DNA from: Lepidostoma basale
Lineage: Eukaryota; Arthropoda; Insecta; Trichoptera; Lepidostomatidae
DNA: 64,000 bases
NCBI GenBank assembly: GCA_022606425.2
Contig: JAHDVF020000846.1
Location: 62,001 to 126,000, forward strand
Direction: 5' to 3'
Shown here: positions 23,160 through 35,100 of the stretch, one piece after another
How the letters are laid out: every line of letters starts with the position of its first letter
Numbering within the stretch: the stretch's first letter is position 1
Translations under genes and position numbers: made by a program
The notes under the pieces: generated by a model
Seen by the model: only the letters and a program-made list of their open reading frames with translations
Told to the model about the DNA's origin: nothing
The model's database searches: none

Positions 23160-26100
23160 TCATGACTTCTCTTCGGTCTGGGCGGGAATAAACTCGATAG
23201 ATGCCGAGTTGATGCAGAATCTCTTCTTGGTGGGAGCTGGGCCATCGTCAAAGACGTGTCCGAGATGGGCCTTGCAGGCCGAGCAGCGTACCTCCGTCCT
23301 TAGCAGTCCTGGGCGCGTCAGAATCAGTAAGATGTTTCCCCCGACTATTCTTCCATAATTTGCGCCGTGGAAGGAGGGACGGGAGATTGTTTCGAGGACG
23401 GGAATTTGCGGACAGGAGTTTATAATTAAGTGTTTTAAATACAGGAAGTGAGTTGGTTTAGGTAACACAAATCAAAAGGGCAGATTGTTATGACAAAATA
23501 ATTGTGAGCGGAAGTGTATATAAGTGATTTATTTTAGGGATAAAGTATGTTAGTATGGATATCAAAACAAATGTGAAGGATAAAGCGAAATTCGCAGATA
23601 CGTGTGAAATAAGTCGTTTAATACATATATTAGGTTAGGTTAGTATAAATCAAAATAGGGGAAAGGTGGATATATTGATAGTGTTAGTATATATTAGTTT
23701 AGGATGGGTCATATAATAAATAAATTGAAAAAATAAATCAAGATTGAGTAAGATTAGGTTAGGTTAGATTAATGGGACAAGATTTCAATACGGATTTGGT
23801 TTAAGTTAGTTGAGTTTAGGTTACGTAAAATAAAACAAATTAAAAGGTGTCATTGTTAGGACAAAAGTGGAGGGGAAATGCGATCAATAGCAACGGAAAA
23901 TTTGTGGAGTTAACAAATTATGGCAAAATAGTCTCATTCAAAGTAACAAACACAAAATAATTAAATGTGAAAATGATTAATTAAAAGATTACATTTAAAA
24001 TCATGTGCCAAATGCGTATTTTATGTGCAGCACATTTAGATTGATTGATAGATTCGTTTTATATTTTGTAATCATGCATTATTGATTTAAAATAAGATTA
24101 GAATGTTCATGTTATTGCACAAACCCGAAGCGTCCATTTCCCCGTGTGTTTAGTAGTGGCAGCGGAAAACAAAACAAACAAAAAAAGAAAACATATAGTA
24201 AAAACAAGCGAGGAACAGCATGAAGCAGTATATCGGTGGAGAAGGACGAAAGATCCGGAAGGGCCGGGGTGAGGGAAAGAAGAAAAACAGTTGACATTAG
24301 ACAAAAGCCATGTAACCTTCACCAGAAAGCAATGCCGCCTCGAATTCACTGTTTACCAGGCTGTAATGTTGAATATAAATGTGGGGCCAACCTAATCTGA
24401 GAGCTTCTTCTTCTATGTTCGCCATACTTTGTGTTGTAGATGTTTTATTTGTCTTTTTCTTTTTTATATACTTTGTATATACAAAACAAACTTAAAAAAA
24501 AAATTAAAATTAAATATCAGACATGTTTCGGACAACCAGTCCTTCCTCAGTGATATTATAAAGATATTTATATATATTTGAAATATTATAAAATTGTTTA
24601 CAAATATGATCAGTTTTGACAGATGTTATAAAGATTTATTTTGAAACGTTTATGCTTTTGAATTTTAACAAATATTATGAAACAATTAAAAATTTTAAAT
24701 AATAATTTAAAGTTTAAACATACGTGATACGCACACTTTGACTGTATCTTTTTGCGCTATCTCGTATCACGTAGGTGCTTGAGAAAAAATAATATCGCTA
24801 AAATCTACAAACTGTAGGGATACGTACTCGTACGTGTGCCAACAACACTTCAACACACGAGTCTTCACAAGTATGATAGTTTTACAAGGGGTGAGCGAAG
24901 TATGGAGTCTTTGACGTTTGAAAAAAATAAAATTAATAAGTAATTAAATTTAATTAATAAAAACCTGATTATTTTTTGCCCTACCTTTGGGTTATTTTCC
25001 GAAAAACGTGCAAAAAACAAGCAGGTTTTTTATTAATGAAATTTAATTATGTACTAATTTTATTTTTTTAAATTACGAAATGTCAAATACTCGGCCGCAC
25101 ATTGGCCTGCCCCTTGTAAAACTATCATATTAATGAAGACTTGTACTCGAGTATTGTTGGCACACGAGCGTATCCCTAACAGTTTGTAATTACTTTTTCC
25201 AAGCCCGTACGTGATACGGGATATCGTAGAATGGTACAGTCAAAGTGAACGTATCACGTACGTTCAAATAGGTAGGGTGGTTAAATAATTTTTATTTATT
25301 TTAAATTAAACAATTTTAAAGAATTTTATAATATCACTGAGGAAGGACCGGTTGTCCGAAACATGTCTGATATTTAATTAAAAAAAAATTTAAAGTTAGT
25401 GTTGTATATACAAAGTATATAAAAAAGAAAAAGACGAATAATCTGAGAGCTATCAGAAGTCGAAAAGTGTAAAAAAATCGCGACCTTTTGAAAAAATTTA
25501 TTAACATAAACATTTTTTACAATGTTATTTCATTAATGTTGTTGGTACTTTACAAATGTGGAAGATTATACACCACATTATTTGAAAATGTAAAATATAA
25601 TTTTCAGTGTAGAGAGGTTAGGCAGCCAAATAGATATACCAGCACTGCGGAAACACAAATGTATTATATTAAAATGTTTGTAACACTTATATAAGAAGTA
25701 ATAATACAATCATAGTCGTATTTACTATTAATTTCACATTTATAATTAAAATAAAATGAGATCACGGCACAAGACACATAACTTCCACTTCACAGGATTC
25801 CAATACTACATAAGGCCCCATAAATTTCCGTGGTGCAAATATTGTTTATGGTGCTTACGGCCTGGTAAATACATTCAAGGCGGCATTGCCAAAAAGTCAG
25901 ACATAATTTGTGTGTAAGTAGATCATAGATAACCAAGAGATTTTTTTTAAATAGTATAAAACCATAGAGTTTTATAATTTTGTTTAACTGGCACCTAAAT
26001 TAATTTTTAAATTTATAATACAAACAAAAAAAATTAAAATAAACACTTTATTATATTTTTTATATTGCTCTGATGAAGCTTGGGTACAGTTTTTATTAAT

Positions 26101-29100
26101 TGTTTCTTGAACAATGACGTAAAACTCCAATAAATAATTAATAAAAATGAAAAAGTCTGTTTTATACAAGTTTTATTATATTTTAAGGGAATGACATGTT
26201 TCTCCTGTCAAAGGCATTATCAAATCGTCACCTGAGAGTAAGAAGGTTCCAACTGTCAAAAGTAAAAAGCTGAGAAAAATGAAGTCAATGTTTTGTTGGT
26301 TTCGGGTGTGTATCTTGGAATAAAAGGGTTCCATCTGAAGCAGATGAAACTCTTTTACTGAGAAATGTGTAAATTTTCTCTGGTGACATTTATAATAATA
26401 AAGTTGTAAGTGTAAATGAATCCTTCAGTGAATCTATGTTTTGAATGATCAGATGGAACTTGATTATTTTCGTAACATCAAAATGACGATACTATTACAT
26501 GTTTTTTTTTATTGTACGTATAGATAAGGTTAGTAAGAACCCTTTTCACAAAAAAAGACAAATGTGAAATTTTGTTAGTTGGAACCCTCTTACTCTCAGG
26601 TGACGAAATGTCATATGATAATGCCTTAAAAAGGCGAAACACATCATTTCCATAATTATAATAAAACAAGTAAAAAACAGACATTTTCATTCTTATTAAT
26701 TACAGTTTTTATATCGCCCTGATTAAGCTCGAGTACAACCAAAACTAATTATAAGGGTTGGCACTAGAACTCCATTATGTACTGCCATTTTTGCCTCAGT
26801 GCATATAATACAATATAATCATGAAATTCTAAAAACAAATTTCTTTAAATTCATAATAAAATGCATTCAGCATTGTTTGCGAATGTCTGGGTGCTCGATA
26901 TACAAACAAGGAAGTTGACATTCAAGACAGGTGATGTAATGATATAACATTTATATGCTTGTATTGTGGAATGATACCCCGTGTATCAACATGAGGTGAC
27001 ATGCGAGTTGATTCAATGCAGTATCAAGCGACAGACGTCTGAAGGACACACAATATATATGACCAAATGAGTTGCCATTATAATGGAATATTTTAATAAT
27101 GGAATAAAAATTACTAATCTTGGAATTAAATAAACAACGCTGTTTTACATTCCACATTATAAATTAAATAAAAATATGTAAAACACAACATGTTTCAGAG
27201 GTGAAAGAATTGACTACCACACATTTCTTTCCTGACATATTTCTCTCACTTCGTTCATTGATTAATTAAAATAAATATAAAAGCTTAATCAATAGCGTGT
27301 CATTTTCAAATAAAATAATTTGACAACGCTGTCCAATCAGTCTCTGTCATTTTCAGAGAGACAGCAAGCGAGTAACTTATTTTGAAAACTAATCATCATG
27401 CTTTTTCCATAGAGTGGTAGACCATAGAGTCAATTTTAAAACATTTACGATTTGTTTTAAATGGTTAGGTACTTTTTTTCGAATAAAATATTCCACAACA
27501 AAAAATGTGATCTTTTTATCTTACTCTAATGTGTATGTTTTTGCAACATTAAACCATTAGATTAATTCATAAAGAGTGTTTAATCAGATACATTTTATAT
27601 CATGAAATATTACATTCACTATGCTACATTTCAGATATTAGATTAACATATCCCGGTTACTTATCTCTGACACATGCTCTTCTATCTCAATAATCATCAT
27701 GCCAGAAGGGATATAGAAATGATGAATCTAATTGCTGCAGATATCTACATATTTGGCATTACAGCTTAATCTCTATTTAAAAAAAAATTATAACACTTTT
27801 GCACTTTGTTTTTACACTATTTTGTTTTATCAAACCAACCGGTTTCCCTACTGTTTTTGTAACCCTGACGAAGCTCCGATGTTCAATAAAACAAAGTACG
27901 CAAGATATTCCTTTCTTATATGCTGGCAACAGGTATAGCGTAAAAAGAGTTAAATTAAGAGCTGAAGATGGCGATTGCAACGATCTTCGAAACGTCGGTC
28001 AAGGGAGACAAATCACAGGGACATACCCAAGATTCCAAAATACTAATCTTTTTTTTACGATTCATTTTGTAAAATTAGTTATCTTTAAATTTAACATCGC
28101 TATCCTCATACTTAATACTAACAGCAAGGCTATTCCACACCAACGGATCCACAACTTCCATCTCCATTCGCTCTTCTTTTGTAAACATACTTCCTGAATA
28201 AACAAATTTGTCCACCTGTTTTAGAATTTCAACAAATAATTTCAGCTAATTTGGTCTGTCTTCATTGGAAATTCTTGATCAGATACGCATACTTATTATT
28301 TTGATTATAATTGGTTTAAAATAAAAAATAAATTACATATCAATACTAAGTGGAATTCTTCATTTTAATACATTATTTTATAACAGATTTTTTCCCTGTT
28401 AGTTGTTAAAAACCATTCTAATAGTCACAATACAGGGTATGAAATGACATCTGTTGGTCTTTCCTAACATCACAAACAATTCACCCCCTGCCCAAATAAC
28501 ACTTAGTACATCACACTTAACCCTTTTGCTCCTGTAGGGACATATATGTCCCAGCTTAAAACACAACTGGGACATATACGTCCCACATTTTTTTGATTTC
28601 TTGGCACAAAAAACAATTAATTACAGTAGAACGTCGTTTATCCGGACGTCAGTTAACTAGAACGTCAATTATCCGGACAAGCCGAGATGATGAAGCACAA
28701 AAAATGATGAGATGACAAAAACTTGTTAAAAAAAATCTCTGATTATTTTTCCAGTACTGTAGAGTAATGTAAGCTAGCTGTTTGATTATCCGGAAAGATC
28801 GGTATCTGGAAGACCTCCGCTTCCAATTAGTCCGGATAAACAACGTTCTACTGCACTTAATTGTTTACTCTTCTTCTTCTCTTTATATAGTATTTGTGTT
28901 CATTACATCATGAAAAAAAAATGGAGTTAATGGGGTTAAGCCGTCAAACACAAACACACAATTTGAAAATGGTTATATACGTATATACAAGCACAGTAAG
29001 ACACAACGACAAACCATCACGCCATTTCTCCAGAGGGGTAGGCAGAGAGAATGAACTGTTATATACTGATACACTACTCCAACCTGACGCATCTCTCTGG

Positions 29101-32100
29101 CTTTCTCCACATTCATACAGCGAGTCATACACGTGCATACATTTTTTTTACTTAAAAACATGTCTGACCTTTAAAATGCGATTAATTTGGTCGTGCCATG
29201 TTTTCCTTGGTGTTCTTTGACACTGTATTCGACATTCAAATTGTAAACATCAATAGTCCACAACCAACGCAGTCCGGCCCTTGCATAATTTTTGTATAAT
29301 ACTTTCTTCCGCTCTACATTCCTTCCTAATTCCCTCCTTGAAAATCTAACATAAATTGTTTTATCACGCATACATCTCACTACTCTCGATACGGTCATGA
29401 CGGAATCCAACGATATGCACACGGAGTTGGAACACAGAGTTCAAAAAGGCCTACGAGCTGCAGCCTCCTAGCGAAGGTTCCTAAAGTCCAAGCTTCTATC
29501 CAGAAACACCAAGCTGTGTATTTATAACACCATCATCAAGCCAGTGGTGACATATGGTTCTGAGTTGTGGACAATGACTCTAAAAGAACAACAAAGAATC
29601 TACTGGTTTTAGAATAGAATACTTAGAATAATCCTGGGACTCAGACCCGGTGTTGCAACGGGAACTTGGAGGCGTAGGACCAACCAAGAGATCCGCACGA
29701 TGACCCAGCAGCTCCTTATAATGAGCACCGTGAGAGTCTGTCGCCTAGCATGGATTGGGCACGTATGCCGAGCCGAAGGGACCAGAGCAATCAAGACCCT
29801 GTACGCGTCTAGACCGACTGAAGTAAGACCTCTAGGAAGGCCTAGACAGCGCCTAATGAACAATGTTCTGGTTGATCTGGCTAGGTTAAGCGAATCGGAC
29901 TGCTGGGAGCAAAACGCGCAGGATCGAGGAGCTTGGTGAAAAATCATCAAGGAGGCTAAAACACTTCAAGAGTTGTATGGCCATAGGAAGTTAGTAAGTA
30001 CATCGACCGATCGCAAATCTGACAGTATTTGCAAAGTTAACTGAAAGAATACTACACAAAAGACTGTACCAGCACCTCAAAGCATTCAACTACATAGCTG
30101 AAGAGCAATATGGATTCCAAGAACAGAAGGGAACAGCAACAGCTATCACCAACATATGTAACTACATTCAGTCAGCACTGGATGCGGGCGAATGCATAAC
30201 AGGACTAATACTGGACTTCAAAAAAGCTTTTGATACCGTACATCTGGACACACTACTTGACAAACTGACATCCGCAGGGGTGAGGGGCAAGGCGTACAAC
30301 ACGTTCAAATGCTACCTCACCCAAAGAAAACAATACACAGTTGTGTCAGGAATGACCAGCAACGAAACAATGACAGAATTTGGTGTGCCACAAGGGTCCA
30401 TCCTGGGACCACTACTTTACATACTTTACATTAACGACATAACAAGATACAAAATGACAGGGAAAATAATTATGTACGCAGACGACCTTGCTATATTTTA
30501 CAAAAACGACAACGACAATGAGACCTGTAAACAAATGAACATAGATATAGAGACACTAACCAACTGGACAACCAACAACTACCTGACCTTAAATGTAAAA
30601 AAGTGTAACATTATACACTTTGAAACAAGCAAGAAAAACCATAACATGTGTATAAAAATAAAAAATGACGCAATAACCGAACTCGACTATGTAAAGTACC
30701 TAGGACTAACAATGGACAGACAACTAAAATGGACAAAACACATAGACAACCTAACAGACAAGTTAGCATCGCTATACTCCCTCTTCTACAAAATACAGAA
30801 TTACATACCAAGAAGGGAAAAAGTTATGATGTACGAAGCGTATGTAAAAAGCCGACTGACATATATAATTCCCTTCTGGGGGACAGGAAACCAAAAGGAC
30901 ATCTACAGACTCCAAAGACAACAAAATAAAATAATAAAACTAGCATATAACATTGACTACCATACCCCAACCATACAAGTTTACAGACAAACTAAACAAA
31001 TGGACATATCAGACCTGACCAAATATGAGACCTTAAAAATTGTACACAGAGTGACCATGGAAAAGCCAACAGACAGCACCTACAAATTAACTAAAAATTC
31101 AGACATACACAGACACTGGACCAGGAATTGTGACAGATATCACTTACCGATTGCACGAACTAAGACAGGACAATCAAGGATATTGAACAATGGACTGAAA
31201 CTTTACAATGAACTACCTAAAGACACAAGGAATCTCACTACAACTCAATATAAGAAGTGTCTGAAGTAGTACATAATTAGTGGTAGGATCTAGAAATGTA
31301 ACCATATAACCCAATTGGGTTTTTAAAAAAATAAATTAAATAAAAAAAAAAATAAAAAAAAGAGATCTCATCTCTACCGCATTTATTCTGCTCTTGTCTT
31401 TCTTTTGTCAGTTTCATGCTTCACTTTCATACATAAGGGTTGGGAATTCCATTGCAAATGGCCATTTTCACTTTATATAAAGTCTTGTATTCAACTACCC
31501 TGAAGATGGAACCGGCAACAAACTCGGAAAGTCACTCAAAGAGGATAGAAAGAGAAACAAACATACCCAAGATCCCAGAGAATATAAATATTAGTTGGTT
31601 GTTTATTGTTAATAAAATATACACTGAAGAAGGATGAGAACCATCCGAAATATGTCTGTGAACAGTGAAATAAAGTGTTGTGAAAATAATAATGTTTTCT
31701 ACTTCCTCTGTCCCATAATAAAAGTAGTAGTTGATGAATTTAATTTGTCCCATAGCTAAAGAAATTATAAATAAAATATAATAGATTAACCCAAACAAAC
31801 ATCATGCTGTCCCTCCAAAGGAGGAGGCAGAAATAATGAAGAAATTGCCACACGTTAACCGATGTTTCATCCTTCCCTTTTTGCCCCGCGGGAGACTTAT
31901 ATAATAGATTAAGTTTAATTGTGTGGGGAGAGGACGCATCTCTTGGCTCCGGAACATTCGTGACTGGACTTTGATTGGAACAGTCGAGGCACTATTTAGA
32001 ACTGCGCAAGACAAGAACATGCACTCTCAAGTGATAGTCGACGTCGAAAGGACCTGACATGGCACATTAAGTAGATTAATTTATTTATTGTTTCTTGAAC

Positions 32101-35100
32101 AATGATGAAAAACTCCATATTAAATAATAATTAAATAAAACAATGTTTTTTAAGTGGACATTGGACGATCTATTTGTGCGCGGGAGATGGCTTATTGGTG
32201 GCGATGAGGTTTGCAACCCATCACCGCGTCTCTCGCAGGGGCGAAAAGGGAAAGATGGAGTGCCGCATCGGTTAAGGTGTGGAAGTCCATTATTTCTGCC
32301 TAATCTTTCGGGGAGTCAGCATGATGGGCTAGTTTTTTTGTCTTGTTTTTTAAATACTTCCGCTTTTGTCTTTATTTTGACAGTGACCGGTTTCGCCAGG
32401 CTCACTGGCATCGACACACTGATCGATGCCACCAGTCTGTAGACGCCAGCGAGCATGGCGAAACCGGTCACTGTCAAAATAAATATGAAAATGGAAGTAG
32501 TTAAAAAACATAATTTTATTGAATTATTTCAATTATAAAATGAACTTCTCACAAAAGATTTCAGTAAAATCATTCATTTATCCATATTAAATAATTAATA
32601 CAAAATGAAAACGTCTGTTATCTAGAAGTTGTTTTAAAATATTTTATGGGAATGACATTTTTCGCCTTTATCAGGCAAAATCAAACACTTTACGATAATT
32701 CATTAATTTATTACATCCCGCGCTACATCCCGGTGTGGGACTTGGCCTCCTCCACTGACTTCTGTCTCTGGTCATCTCTCTCCATTCCCCAGCTCCTTCC
32801 TTTTTCTCCCAATCTTCTTCCACGCAATCCGCCCATCTTTTTCTCGGTCTGCCTCTTGGTCTCTTTTCGCGGGTCACCCATCTGGATATAATTTGTGGTG
32901 TTCTACCCTCTGGCATTCTTTCCACATGGCCAGCCCACCGTAGGCGTTGAGACTTACAGAATCTCACTACTGTTTCTTGGTTAATCAGTTCTTCAAGTTC
33001 AAGGTTTCTTTTAAATCTGTAAGTCCCATCCTCCAGCTTGGGTCCAAATTTTTTTCTCAGAATTCACTTTACGATAATAAAAAAAAATTGTTATGCCTTA
33101 GAAAGGTTTAGGTGAAACATGTCATTCCCATTAATTATAATAAAACTTTTATTAAGTAGATAGTTTCATTAGTATTTAGAAGGCTTTGCAATTTTAAGCT
33201 ACAACATAGCTTATAGCTGTATTTGACAATAATTCACTTTTAAATATTCACTTGTTACTATTATTATGCGGCAGAGGGAGCAATATTATTTCAAAAGTAT
33301 TTTTTTTATTTAAATACATTGCAGTTTGTTGAGTTTCTGTGATGCTTACTGTACAGTACACGATAATACTGTGTGGTTTTGTAGTTGTGGTGTAAAACGA
33401 TCTACCTGTGCTGGTATCCTTGTGCAGGGTGACCTTCTCCTTGGCCAGGACGTCGTTGAAGGCGGGCCAGCCGCAGCCCGAGTCGTACTTGGTGTTGGAG
33501 CTGAACAGGTCTTGGCGGCACACCACGCACACGTACATTCCCGCGTCGTAGAACTTGTTATAACATCCTGGGGACAAAATACTTTTCCGTTATAGTTGAT
33601 TTTAATATTTAAACTCTTTGAGAGCTAGTCTGGTTGTCATTATCTCTTATACCGTTAAGCTAACTTCTATCTGTTATCGCTACACGGCACGGACAAAAAC
33701 CTATCCAAAAAAGCTAAAATGGCAGTGCATAATGGTGTTCTTGTACCGACCCTTATGTATGAAAGTGAAGCATGGAACTGGCAAAAGAAGGATAAAAGTA
33801 GAATAAATGCAGTAGAAAGGAGATCTCTTAGATGAATGTGTGGATTCTCTGTGTATGATTGATTCAAATGAGAATTAAAAAGCGAATGAAAGTGTTATGA
33901 ACAAAATAATGAAAAGATCATTAAGATAGTTTGGACACATGGAAAGAATGAATGAAGAAAGCATGGTAAAAAAAATTAAATGTTAATGATGTAAATGGAA
34001 CCAGAAATAGAGGAAGACCGAGGAAAACATGGCACGATCAAATAAATCAAATATTGAATGTCGGCCATGTGAGGAGTCAGAGAAATCGACGCGCGTGCAT
34101 GACACGATGTATGAATGTTAAGGAAGCGAGAGAAATATGTCAGGAAAGAAAAGTGTGGCAGTCCATTCTTTCTGCCTACCCTTTCGGAGAGATGGCGTGG
34201 TGATCTCCCAGCATGCAGAACCAACCTGCCTCTTGTGATGCCGGTGGGGAGGGAAACTGTTGAACATGATCGCTTCGGAGATCGATGTCTTTCATATTCG
34301 TGAAAGTATGTTCAGAAGACAAATACTCTTGACTTTGGAGAGTATCTTGTATTCCTAATGTCGAACCATCTCTCATGCGTTCCTGGTATTATATATTTTT
34401 TATGTTTTACCTGTTCTCAATAGATGCCTTAAACTATAATTGTTGTTTGTAATATCTTTTGAGAAAATAAACTGATTTGATTTATTTAAACAGTTAATAA
34501 AATTATGTATGGAAGCGAAGCATGGAACTGGCAAAAGAAGGATGAAAGTAGAATAAATGCAGTAGAAATTAGATCTCTTAGATGAATGCGTGGATACTCT
34601 GTGTATGATAGAGTGTCGAATGAAAATATAAGAAGTGAATGCGGTGCGAATGATGGTGTCATGAACAAAATAATGAAAGGATCATTAAGATGGTTTGGAC
34701 GTATGGAAAGAATGAATGAAGAAAGAATGGTAAAAAAATTATATGTTAATGATGTAAATGGAACCAGAAATAGAGGAAGACTGAGGAAAACGCGGCACGA
34801 TCAAATAAATCAAATATTGAATGTCGGCCACGTGAGGAGTCAGAGAAATCGACGCCCGTGCATGACACGATGTATGAATGTTAAGGAAGCGAGAGAAATA
34901 TGTCAGGAAAGAAAAGTGTGGCAATCCATTCTTTCTGCCTACCCCTTCGGGGAGACGGCGTGATGGTTAGTTAGTTAGTTAATAAAATTAGTATCAAAAG
35001 TATCAGAGAAAGTGACTGGACAAATTTACAAATCAAATTACTCTTCATTTATTTATCATGACAAATGAGATAAACGCTATATTGACTATGCCAACTTATC

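Larger units (their letters stand above)
24406..25438 (+). mobile_element. 1,033-bp insertion carrying two head-to-head hammerhead arms, with 13-bp TSD
   Basis: TAATCTGAGAGCT occurs at 24393-24405 and again at 25439-25451, directly flanking the insert. About 110-bp inverted arms (24450-24560 and 25325-25435) each contain a full hammerhead motif oriented outward. The middle (24716-25280) is filled by two fused copies of a TTAA MITE. A related sequence near 63.1-63.3 and 63.8-63.9 kb lacks the insert, which gives an empty site. A variable-length TSD of this size suggests retrotransposition; Penelope-like elements are the best fit. No ORF for a polymerase is present. Confidence 0.8.

Noticed and set aside
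24107..24349. Minus-strand ORFs of 61-80 codons as a hidden gene in MsrB intron 2
   Set aside because: No family features, no splice or polyA context.
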